DNA from: Agapanthus africanus
Taxonomy: Eukaryota; Streptophyta; Magnoliopsida; Asparagales; Amaryllidaceae
Assembly: GCA_030015575.1 (NCBI GenBank)
Contig: JASDDO010000026.1
Location: forward strand, 192,163,739 to 192,227,738
Length of the DNA: 64,000 bases
Direction of reading: 5' to 3'
The notes beneath the pieces were generated by a model. That model was not told the DNA's origin and did not search any database. It was given only the letters and a program-made list of their open reading frames with translations. The translations under genes and the position numbers were made by a program. Shown in pieces: positions 37,349 through 48,100 of the stretch. Within the stretch, counting starts at the first letter, position 1; each line of letters begins with the position of its first letter.

Positions 37349-38182
37349 ATCACATGGATCTTCTTCTGTTTCGGTCGCAACACTGGCTTGATCCGAGCTC
37401 TTTGTACTGGCACCTTTACCCCTCTTCTGCAACCACTGTCTTTACTTTTGGCATTGCTTCTTCATATATCCTGGCTGTTTGCAAAAGAAGCATGGTTCGC
37501 CCTCTCGCCTGGATGATTTGGATTTCCCCCTTATGCTTTTGCCTCAATCTTTAGTCTTTGACCTTCCCTTTTCACCGGCAAACAACCCTGATGACTTCTC
37601 TGGTGGATTTGATTTTTTCATGATCTCATTGTTAAGAAGTGTAGCTGTAAGCTCCTCCATCTTGAGAGTCTCCTTCCCATAGAGAATTGTTGTCACCAAG
37701 TATTTTGATGAATTTGAAAGCGAAGAAAAGCGCAAAAGCGCTTGGTCCTCCTCCTCTAATTTTACTTCAAGAAGATATAGAAGACCGCTGACCATCTTGT
37801 TGAAGCTATTTAAGTGGTTGTGAATTGGAGTACCTTCCTTCATGCGTAGACCGTAAAATTGTTTCTTTAAAGACAGCCTGTTAGACAAAGATTTTGTCGT
37901 ATACAAGCCCTCTACCGTCAACCATAAACTTCATGCAGAAGTTTCTTTCATGACGTTGTACATCACGTTATCTGCCAGACAAATCTCTATCATGCACTTT
38001 GCCCTCTGATCCTTATTTTTCTATGCGTCATCTGTCATGTCGGTAGGTTTCTTACCGTTAAGAGTTTTAAACAACCTTTCTTTTACAAGAAGTGCATCCT
38101 TTCTCTTCCACATCGAGAAGTTCTATTTCCCATTAAATTTCTCCACCTCGAACTTGGTGCTATTGACCTTGTTATCTGTCAT
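37349..38182 (-). pseudogene. Element E gag remnant
   Basis: On the minus strand from the ATG at 38180-38182 (MTDNKVNSTKFEVEKF), sequence typical of Tnt1/Tork gag: LYTTKSLSNRLSLKKQ, YGLRMKEGTPIHNHL and LEEEDQALL segments, followed near 37490-37460 by the first cysteines of a zinc knuckle. Broken by several interruptions and cut at its far end by the B insertion. Confidence 0.88.
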
Positions 38183-38317
38183 TTTTAATTCCGAAGCAAA
38201 AACCTTTCCCTCGGATATTTATGAACCAATTCAATAGAATCAAAATCTAAGAAGATGGGCAGTAAACACAAGTGTCGTCACCCACGGTAAACTTAGAACG
38301 AAAAATTAAAGAGCGTG

Positions 38318-38330
38318 GCTCTGATGCCGG
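38318..38330 (-). other. Element E primer-binding site
   Basis: The complement reads CCGGCATCAGAGC, similar to the initiator-Met tRNA site of copia elements, right beside the LTR end at 38332. Confidence 0.7.
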
Positions 38331-38331
38331 T

Positions 38332-39001
38332 TGTTGGGCACGCAGTGGAGACAACACCAATCTTGATAGATCTAAACTAAGACCCCCTTTAACGGATAAC
38401 AACTAGAGCAATGCAAAATCAAATAACACAAGAAGAGATTTAGGGAAAAAGGGAAACACTTTATTAGAACTTTATAGAAAAAAGAAAAAAACCTTATAGA
38501 AGATTACAAAAACCCTCTCTTTATAGATCTCCAACGAGATCTCCTTCTTCTCTCTCAAAGTTCTTCTTAATAGCGCCTTGATCACTTATGGAGCTGTCAT
38601 TTCACCTCCCTTAAACCTTTTGATTAAGATTGCACACTTCAAATTTTAACCCTAACATCCTATATATAACCTATTACAAATATGATATAAAATAGGGTCC
38701 TCAATTTCGAAATTGCCCTCCAGAACCTGAATTTTTTGAGATAAACTCAAAACGTATATCTCCACAATGAACCGTCAACAGACTTCTTGAGCCGGCTCAA
38801 AACTTGCCGAGTTCTTTGTCCTTAAGAGAGGGCTCAATACTTCGTTGAGACGGCTCATCCCATTGTTGAGACGACTCATAAAGTGCCTGAAAATCATATT
38901 TTTTCTCTGGATGTATGAGACGGCTTATGTCAAGTATGAGCCGACTTAACGCCTGAAATTTAATGGTGTGTAGTCTCGATATATAAGACACCTTCACAAC
39001 A
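38332..39001 (-). repeat. Element E 5' LTR
   Basis: About 670 bp. On the minus strand it starts TGTTGTGAAGG and ends CCCAACA, giving a TGTTG/CAACA end repeat. A TATA box (TATATATA, 38661-38668) and an AATAAA signal (complement of 38460-38465) are in the expected order. The length is near that of Tnt1 LTRs. The part upstream of the TATA box (38787-38970) holds six GAGACGGCTC-type motifs. Confidence 0.82.
38787..38970 (-). promoter_or_regulatory. GAGACGGCTC motif cluster in the U3 of element E
   Basis: Six copies (GAGCCGGCTCAA, GAGAGGGCTCAA, GAGACGGCTCAT, GAGACGACTCAT, GAGACGGCTTAT, GAGCCGACTTAA) upstream of the TATA box. The same motif recurs at 1890-2175 and 3043-3145 in a repeat that does not otherwise look like E. 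An enhancer role is inferred from position only. Confidence 0.6.
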
Positions 39002-39297
39002 ATTATATTATACTTTTTTAATACCTATTTTGCTTTTCTTTATTTTTCTTTTAAAGCCAAATTTACTCAGGAGTAAAATGCCACTTTAAACCCTTTCAAG
39101 TGCATTTGGAGAATGACTAAAGAGTTCCTTTTTGCAGCCTCTTGAACAAGATCAGAATTATCAAAAGATTTTCCTTAATAAGCCAGCTGATCATTATAAT
39201 TAGACCAACAATTGCAATGAGGAATCAATCTAAGCAACCATTTATAAAGATCTACTCAAACTATGTATATCCTATAAAGATCTTAAACATGTACATG
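39002..39297. other. Unassigned sequence, no gene seen
   Basis: About 300 bases between the end of element E and the CACTA terminus. AT-rich with no repeat or frame that I recognise. It may be the only stretch of older host DNA in the window. Confidence 0.5.
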
Positions 39298-41089
39298 CAC
39301 TAGTACAAATTGAAAGGTTCCTTAGCACCCTCACCATATTTTCTAGGACATCAAGCATTCAATTTTAAAAACCTAGAGTACTAAGCAACCCAAACTAAGG
39401 ATCTAACTAGAGGATTAGGGCTTAACTAACATGTAAACTAATTTACACTAAGTGAATTTGGAATACAACCTTTGTAGACCGTCCTTCACTTCTAAAGCTC
39501 CGTGTAGTAGTCCTTTTTGCTCCCAGTAGTGGTGTCCCGGACTCTCCATTGGCTCCACTAACTGAAAGGAACGAGCTTGCTCAAGGATCTTCGAGGCCAT
39601 ATGATCTACGTCGAAGAATCTCTAACTCAAGCTACCTCTTCACTAATTGATGAACTAGTGAAAAAACAACATATATTAAATTGCTAGTTTGGTATAGATT
39701 GGTGAAGTAGGAATTTTCCTCACTTTAGAATAATTTCTCTCTCTCTCTCTTTTTCTTCTCACTCAAAACTAGAGAGCAATGGAGGAGATGAAGAAAATGA
39801 ACTCAAGAATGATCTTTTGTGAACCATGGGTGAGAAAATATCATATATAGCTCATGTAGAGACTAAACCATGGCTAAGCATAATGGTTAGGTTAATAAAT
39901 ACCTAGAGTAAAACAAAATTAGTGGACTAAGTCAATGGTTTCCACAAGCTTCTCCAAGCTTCAAGCCATGACTAATTACCACATAATTTTGATTTTCCCT
40001 TAATAATTAAAAGACCACATTATCTTAAGTGTGGTGTGAGTCTCATACACCCAAGTCCAATGTATCATCTAGCATGACACAAAATAAATACATTAACATA
40101 TATCACATATATATTAAATGTATAATGAGAATTTTTTTTTCTTAAGTGAGCTAATATTAGTTAATGTATATTAATATATCAAATATATATAATTACACAT
40201 TAAATTATTAAATCAACACTTGATTTAATAACCCGGTTGTATCACATACAACCGACTAATATCATTTATATGCATATCACATATACATATAACATATCAT
40301 TGAATCAACACTTGATTCAACAATCCGGTTATATCACATATAACCTATATCGCGAGATTGGAATATGGTATCAAATAAACGTATTAATCTCGGTCCCGCA
40401 CATATCACATATGTGCCCTACTTTGTTTCGCATGAGCTAGGAATCCTCTGTATAGGACTCTAATGACTCGTCAATACGTCGGCAGTAAGTGATGATCATA
40501 TCAGTCATCCACAAGCCGTCAGTGGTACTAGCTGGACGTAACGGCTACCCGCGTATTGAGCGATCAGAAGATCAACAAGCAAACTTGTACATACTCCTGT
40601 GAATCCAATATGTAATACTACCGTACAGTCTGGTCTCTTCGTATGATATGTCGCATATCTAGTCTAGGGGTGGTAAACGTCAGACCCCAGTAACTTGATA
40701 AGACATGCCGACGTGAGGCTCATAACGGGTCGAGAAACTACTGATAATACTTACCAGTAAATCTCTATATCAGCCCTGGGCAGGAACTTCCTGTTATAGC
40801 CAATCGAGCACAGCGCAACATCAACCCCCAATACCGGGAGAGACGAATTCCCTCTTATCGCTCATTGCCTCCATGTGACTTAGGACTGTACCCAAAAACC
40901 ACCATTTTGCACGCTCTATTGAACGTGGTAAGGTGGAAATCAAAGCACAGTAGGAATCACACAATACTCTATGACGATCTCGGGTTTACAGACTAACCTG
41001 TACCAGTGTCACCAGAGAACTGCTATCTGACGTTAGGTATAATACCATCTAGAAGTTCTCGGCGAGTCCTGTTCAGTGTACCCAGTCTC

Positions 41090-43118
41090 TGTTAGTGTAT
41101 ATGCCTTAGAGGCCATTACTGTATCATACTAGCTTGTATATTACTTAATGGAAGCTTGGGATATTCACAGTTGTATATACAATCTTGCTCGAAATGGTAG
41201 TATGCTACTTGGTTTGTCTCTGCTTTAATATGTGCATGTGTTTCTTTTAGCATATTGCGGGTATACATATTAGTAGAGCCCTTAGGATCTTTGCTTGATT
41301 ACCAGCGTTGTGATGGCGCTCGCACTCGTGGGAGCTGGGTAATCTATAAGCACATCCTTATACAGGTCCCTGGTCGTTGGACTATCGAGACAGGGCATCG
41401 ATACTCCGGAGTAGACTAGCGTATGCGCTTCTCATCCCAGTGTGGGAGACGGTCTGTCCCACAGCCGTTAGTACGTCGTACTTGGGATAGTATGCGGGTG
41501 CTCGTTAGGTTACGAGTACACTGGACAGGACTCGTCGGGAACTGTTGGTTGGTAATATACCTATCGTCAGTTATCAGTTCCCAGGTGACATGAGTACAGC
41601 TTAGTCCGCTGACTTGACACTGTCACTTCGCCTCGAGTGTGTTCCCACTGCACTTTGATTACTACCCTACCACGGCTCAGAGGAGTCGTGCAAACAGGTA
41701 GTTTTTGGGTGCAGTCCCGAAGCACTTGGAGGCAGTGACGGTTAGACAGGATTCGTCTCTCCCGGTATTGGGGGTTGACATCACGCTGTGTCCAGGAGAG
41801 CCATTACACGAGTAGTCCCTGGCCAGGGCAAGCGAGATATACTGGTAGGCTTCCAGTGTTATCTCAGGGTGTTCTGGGCTTCACTCCGACACGACTTGTA
41901 CCGCTATTAGGGGACTGACGTTCACCGCCCCCCTAGGCCCGCCATGCGATGTATCAGACGAACAGACCGGACTGTACGGAGACTGTCACATACAGGCTCA
42001 GTAGGAGTGCAGATGGGGTTCACCTCGTCAGTCTTCTTATCGACATCTACCTGGGGACCGTTACGTACAGCTAGTGCCGCTTGCGGTCTGTGGTTAAACC
42101 CACTGCCAGTGTAGTGTCGAGTCTTTAGAGTCCCACACAGAGAGCTATTCGCCTTTAGGCAAAATGAGTAGAGGTCGCATGGTTTTGCGACAGGGTTCGT
42201 TCGCATCCGCGCACTTGTGCACGTTTGCTGTCCGGACAGTCTATACTAGCGGGCTTTGGTTTAAGCCGGATCCTAGTATATGATTTGAGATTGGTTTTTC
42301 TCATTGTGTTCGTGTTCTTCGGATCACGAATGCGGGTGCGTATGCACAGTTGCTTGAGATTGGGGGAGAGGACCTTGTTTAGGGTTAATGGCCTTTGTCA
42401 TTTTATTAACCCTATTGATTTTGTGTGGATTATTGTTAATTGATAATTAGCTTAATTATTGTGCATGGTTGTTGTTGACAATTTGACTTCATTGACTTGT
42501 TGACCATGTTGACAACTTGACCATAATCATTTCATTTGGAAGATGCTCTTTGATCTTTGCAAAAATGAAATGATAATGGTCAATTCATGATTTATCATGA
42601 CAATTTTCAAGCTAATTATCTAATTAAACTTATCCTCACATATTAGTGAGAATGGCTCACTATTTTTCTCATTCTATCATATCTTTTCTCTCTCTTGCTC
42701 ATCCTCTCCCTCAAGCTCTCTCCCTCTCATGTGTTGAGAAACAAAAAGCTTGAGAAAAACCCTCTCTTGATCTTCTCTACTCACTTCTAGGGTTCAAGTC
42801 TTAGCATTTCTTGCACTCTAGTTACTCCTAGCTTGGAGTTGAAGCTAAAGGTGGTGGCTTTCGGGTGGATCCTTCTTTGACGGGAGAAGACAAGCAAGGT
42901 GATCCTTTTCTACCATACCTAGGAGCAAGGAGAGAAGGACTAAAGACCAAAGGTATAACCTTTCTTCACTTAGCTACTTTGTAGTTAGGGTTAGCTAGTT
43001 TATGTTTAGCAAAGATCCTCACAAGCATAGTCCATGTTGCCTAAGTCATTAAAAAATCCGATTTTTATTATGTTTTCCGCCTCCCCGTAAGCACCGGGAT
43101 GGGCAACACGGACTTACA
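41090..43118 (+). repeat. Element C 5' LTR
   Basis: Starts TGTTAGTGTATATGCC, ends GGACTTACA. Contains GGGAACTG (41537-41544) and CAGTTCCC (41575-41582) around GGTAATATACC, CCCTGGCCAGGG near 41817, six TTGAC cores at 42473-42532 and a CT-rich tract near 42660-42740. The PBS follows directly. Confidence 0.96.
42473..42532 (+). promoter_or_regulatory. W-box (TTGAC) cluster in element C 5' LTR
   Basis: Six TTGAC cores in 60 bp. The related A LTR has about 15 in the corresponding place, so the cluster has expanded or shrunk between subfamilies. The same cluster is at 50538-50597 in the 3' LTR. Confidence 0.55.
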
Positions 43119-43119
43119 G

Positions 43120-43131
43120 TGGTATCAGAGC
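43120..43131 (+). other. Element C primer-binding site
   Basis: TGGTATCAGAGC, the usual plant initiator-Met tRNA primer site, one base after the LTR. Confidence 0.95.
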
Positions 43132-43331
43132 CTAACTAAACCTAAACTAGTTAAGTAGTTAAGTGTAACGAAGTTCGGAACCGGAAAAATCACAAAACCA
43201 AATTTTTACAAAATCCAAGTTTCTGTTAAAATTTTTCCTGCTCGAAATGAAAAACTGTACACATGTAAAATCGTCTCAGGGTTTTGTGAATACACCCAAG
43301 AAAAACGATACCCTAATTCCCTCAAGTCGCC

Positions 43332-43372
43332 GCGCTTCCGCCGCATTAAGTAGGTATATGCGGCGGAACCGC
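43332..43372 (+). other. GC-rich leader hairpin of element C
   Basis: The perfect 11-bp stem TTCCGCCGCAT/ATGCGGCGGAA closes an 11-nt loop and is extended by three more pairs beyond one mismatch. It lies about 212 nt after the PBS. Confidence 0.85.
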
Positions 43373-44487
43373 CGCGGATTGTGGTTATCGGCGCATCGTT
43401 TTTCGTGCAGAGTGTGTTGTTGTTGGTTTTGGGATTTTTAGTATATATTATATGTACCCAGATTCTACAGAAAAGAAATTTCTTTTTGGGGTCCTATAAT
43501 TCCGTATTTTTCCGAACTTCACTGCACTTTAACTATATCGGTTATATCTGTAATGCTTGCATGTATTGAACGTCGGCTAATCGCTATAAGACGATTAGTC
43601 GGGGTTATACATGATCTGTGATTGTTATTGGTTTGTGGATATGAATGGATTGGATTGTCGCGGGTGAATAGCCGGGTTGGATGTGAGATGAGCGTTATTT
43701 TCTTTCATTCATTTGTAACATGTAAATTGATGTAATAATATTCTTTGTATGGCCGCACAACCGGGTCGGGGTTGTAGCCGCCATTGTATAATTCTTTTTA
43801 CTGTTTTTGCTCCTAGGATAGACCCATGGAGGGGGTGCACAAACTACCGGGTATCTCGAAGTGCCGAGTGGCCTACTCACGGTGGTGAGGGAGGTTGCTT
43901 CGCTTCGGGTGCTTGGCGGGTAGTTTGCCGCACCCGCAGGGGTCTTGGGTGGGGTATTGGCTATTCACCGCGACCGTGTAATCCGCTTTGCGTTGCAGGC
44001 TCGAACGCATTGCGGATTCCTAGTATATCCAATGTATTCATCTGTGATCTGTAATGTCTATCATTGCTATATATTTATATATAATAACTATTTAGGCGTT
44101 GCTTATGTTTTACAGCCGCGCTAGCCCAGCCCCCGCTCTGTCGTTAGTTAAGTAACCTAACGGGTGATGACGGGGCCCCGTGGCGAATGCGAATGGCATA
44201 AGCGTACGTCATATTTTGGTTGTTTTCTGCAATGGTAGGATTAAATGATGGGACGCATTAAAAGAACTAATGCAAGAAATAAACCAAGTAAAAGTCGATT
44301 GGAACACTTTGAAAACCACTCGGTTCTTTTCAAAACTAAACTTTTAAACGCGGAGCTTGAACCACTCCTTTTAAAAGCTATCTCGTTCCATCGATTATAT
44401 CAAGTTCACTACGTTCACGGTTTCGCCAAAACCATTCGTAGCCCTCCGTCATTCCACATGAATGGTCAAAAGTATTCAAGCTATGTA

Positions 44488-44683
44488 TTTTGGCCAAAGT
44501 CAAGGCATAGTGATTGGTAGCGTTTGGGTATTCATGTGCAGCATAGATAGATGCGTTGATTTGGGACAGTCGTGCTGCCATTTTGGCCAAAGTCAAGGGT
44601 AGGTACGGGTGGGTCCAAATTAACCAGGAGAATGACGGGTAGAACTTGACATGTGACTTATGATATTTTGGCCAAAGTCAAGG
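44488..44683 (+). repeat. Three-fold leader repeat of element C
   Basis: TTTTGGCCAAAGTCAAGG occurs exactly at 44488-44505, 44581-44598 and 44666-44683. The matching sites in A, B and D carry a different but again shared version. Confidence 0.9.
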
Positions 44684-45189
44684 TCATAAGAGCATGGGGC
44701 AAAAATCCACATCGGGAGTTTCATAAGTACTGAAACTTGCTAGATTTGCATACCATTTGGAGTGTGATGATTCTGGTAGGATTCCTTCGGTTTTATCACG
44801 CGATGATATTTGGATCCCGATCCTACTGTGAGTATATGCTACTCCTCGGGAAAACTCTCACTTAACGATCAATGCTATAAACCTAGTAGGTGCCTAGAAA
44901 GGTGTTAGCGGGGCTACGCCCACAGGGAAAAGAGGTTACTTAATTAAGGAACTTCGCGAAAGCGTTGGAAAACCTCCCTCGAAGTACCGACACTGGCCTG
45001 GCTGAACGGTTAAGCAAGTATTGTACGGTGAGAATGATCCCGGCTAATCCTTTTCTTTACGGTTTGAGAAGGGATTCGAGAGACAGTGGGAGCCATCCAG
45101 TTTAGACAAACTAAAAACCACTCTAAACTTGCAAGAGCATCATGCTAAAGTGTTTCTTTTCTCTCTCCTAATTGCAGCGACCATTCAAG

Positions 45190-48100
45190 ATGACCGGACT
45201 TAAGTTACTATTAGATAAAAACATATTGACAGGGCCAAACTACAAAGATTGGCTCAGGAATGTCAAGATGGCTATCACTTATGACAAGCTGGGGTATATA
45301 CTTACCACCAAAGCTCCCCCCGTCCCAGGTCCCACCTCCAGCGTCGCGGATGTAGAAATCCGTAAGACATGGGAGATAGATTGCGCGAGGGCCAAATGCC
45401 TCGTACTAGCCTCGATGGACAATGACCATCAGAGGAGGCACGAGAATATGGACCTAGAGTCCATATTTCTCCATACAAAAGAACTGTATGGAGAGCAGTC
45501 TCGTATCGCAAGATACGAAGTGTCGAAGAAGCTCTTTTCGGCAAGGTTGGCCGTCGGATCATCGGTAGCGGACCACGTGCTTAAGATGATCGGCTACATA
45601 GAGGAGCTCGCGGACCTCGGGACCACGTTGGAGAATGAACTCTATACTGATCTGATTCTCCAGTCCCTTCCTTCCACTTACGCCCAGTTCATTCTCAACT
45701 TCAACATGCAAGGAAAGGAGGTTGAACTTGCCGAACTTCTGAACATGTTGAGGACTGCTGAGGGCACCCTACAGAAGGGTAGGGAGACATCCACTTTGTT
45801 TGTAGGAGGATCTTCCTCTTCTAGGTCCAGGGCGAAAGCCAAGGGCAAGAAGAAGAAAGCCCCCGCCAAACCAAGAGGCGGTGTCGGTAAAGTGGATACG
45901 AAGGGAAAGGGTAAAGCAACAAAGGTAGCGGGGAAGCTGGTGGGGAAGGAAGAATGCTTCTATTGTCACAAAAGTGGCCACTGGAAACAAGATTGCAAGG
46001 CTTGGAAAGCCAGAACACAGGATTTGAAGCGAGTTGCAGCTTCAGCTTCAGGTGTGTATGTTATTGAAAATTGTCTATCAATAAACTCTACTTCCTGGGT
46101 ATTGGATACCGGATCAGGATCTCATATCTGTAATTCTTTGCAGGCGTTGAGAAAGCGTAGAGTTTTGAAGGCAGGTGACATGACCCTCAGAGTTGCGAAC
46201 GGTGCTAGCATGGATGCAGAGGCCGTGGGGGACTATCACCTGGGATTATCAGATGGACACTTTTTGGTTTTGCGTAGTTGTTATTATGTACCAAATGCAA
46301 CCTGTAATATCATTTCTGTATCTTTATTATCTAAAGAAGGTTATGAATTTGCATTTGTAAGTAATGTAGTGAACATTCACCTTAATCAAGTTTTGATTGG
46401 GTCAGGTACATTGAACAACGGTATATACGTTTTAAACCAACCACAGATTTTCAATATCCAGAATACACACAAAAGAAAGTCTCCAGAAATTAATAAAACT
46501 TTCTTATGGCATTGTAGACTGGGTCACATCAACGAGAGAAGATTGACTAAGTTACATACTGAAGGATATTTAGATTCGTTCGAATATCAATCGTATGCAA
46601 CTTGTCAATCCTGTCTCAAAGGAAAGATGACAAAGGCTCCGTTTTCTGGACACGGAGAAAGAGCGAGCGAGCTCTTGGGACTCGTACACAGCGACGTGTG
46701 CGGTCCAATGTCTACACATGCGCGAAGCGGTTATTCTTACTTCATTACCTTTACGGATGATTTTTCAAGGTACGGTTATGTCTTCTTAATGAAACATAAA
46801 TCCGAGGCTTTTGAAAAATTCCAGGAATATAAGAATGAAGTAGAAAAACAAACAGGCAAAAGTATCAAGATCCTAAGATCGGATCGAGGAGGAGAATACT
46901 TAAGTGCCGAATTCCTGAACTATTTAAAAGAGAATGGAATTCTCTCTCAGCTTACTCCTCCATACACTCCGCAACATAACGGTGTATCGGAGAGACGGAA
47001 CCGAACCCTATTGGATATGGTACGGTCCATGATGAGTAACGCTGAGTTACCGCGATCTTTCTGGGGGTATGCGCTAGAGACAGCTGCATATCTTTTGAAC
47101 CGTGTTCCCACTAAGACTGTGCCTACCACACCATATGAGTTATGGAGTGGGAAGAAACCCTATCTTAATCACATTAAGACATGGGGATGTCCAGCTTTTG
47201 TAAAAAAGCAGCATGCGGACAAGCTCGAGGCACGCTCAGTACAGTGCAAGTTTGTGGGATATCCAAAGAACTCCAAGGGATATTACTTCTATTGCGAAGA
47301 GGAACAAAAAGTCCTTGTTTCTCGCCATGCCCATTTTCTAGAACATCAGTTCATAGAAAAAGAAATAAGTGGGAGCGCAATAGAACTGGAAGAAATTCCA
47401 GAACCACAAACTATTACTGAAAGTTTAGTGGAACCAGAAAGTTCAAAAGAACAGGACATTCCTATGCCGCTCCGCAGGAGTAGTAGGCAGTCTCATCCGC
47501 CCGAGAGATACTACGGTTTTCTCATTGACGGGGATAGAGAAGACTGCATCCTGGATTGTGATGAGCCTACTAGCTTCCAGCAAGCCATTCAGAGCGTCGA
47601 CTCGGTAAAATGGCTGGATGCAATGCGGACCGAAATGGAGTCCATGTACACCAACAATGTATGGACGTTGGACATTGCTCCAGATGGGGTAAAACCCGTA
47701 GGATGCAAGTGGATCTTCAAAAGGAAGATTGGTGTAGATGGACAGGTTGAGACCTATAAAGCTAGACTGGTAGCAAAGGGTTTTCGTCAGCGACCTGGTT
47801 TGGACTATGACGAAACCTTTTCTCCAGTAGCTATGCTGAAATCCATTCGGATCCTTCTTGCCATTGCTGCTTTCCACGATTATGAGATTTGGCAGATGGA
47901 CGTAAAGACAGCTTTTCTAAATGGTCATTTAGAAGAGTGTGTCTATATGGATCAGCCAGAGGGTTTCATTCAGGGTGGGAGCAGCGGAAAGGTGTGCAAG
48001 TTGCTCAAGTCCATTTATGGACTCAAGCAGGCATCGCGGAGTTGGAACATCTGTTTTGATGAGACGGTCAAAGAATTTGGCTTTATCAAAAATCCAGATG

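Larger units (their letters stand above)
3233..39001 (-). mobile_element. Element E: Ty1/copia (Tork/Tnt1-like) fossil, interrupted by B
   Basis: Minus-strand copia element. Reading right to left it has one LTR (38332-39001), a PBS-like site, a gag remnant (37349-38182), and then, beyond the inserted element B, pre-integrase, integrase and the start of RT (5239 down to 3233). The rest of RT, RNase H and the other LTR are missing at the left, where an LTR-like repeat abuts. The gag resembles Tnt1 gag. It is broken, with several interruptions besides the loss of one end. It is the oldest member of this nest because B lies inside it. No end duplication can be tested. Confidence 0.85.
43132..45189 (+). 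other. Element C leader, non-coding
   Basis: About 2.06 kb without a credible gene. Contains the GC-rich hairpin (43332-43372), the three-fold repeat (44488-44683) and the tract TTTTCTCTCTCCTAATTGCAG ending at 45177, which has the form of a 3' splice site and is followed 12 bases later by the gag ATG. BARE-1 is known to have a leader of similar length. Confidence 0.88.

Noticed and set aside
43749-44054. 101-codon frame in the C leader
   Set aside because: It resembles a chance frame in GC-rich leader sequence; the corresponding parts of A and B do not keep it.
44245-44520. 91-codon frame in the C leader as a possible upstream gene
   Set aside because: It covers a triple-repeat unit and is not conserved in A, B or D.
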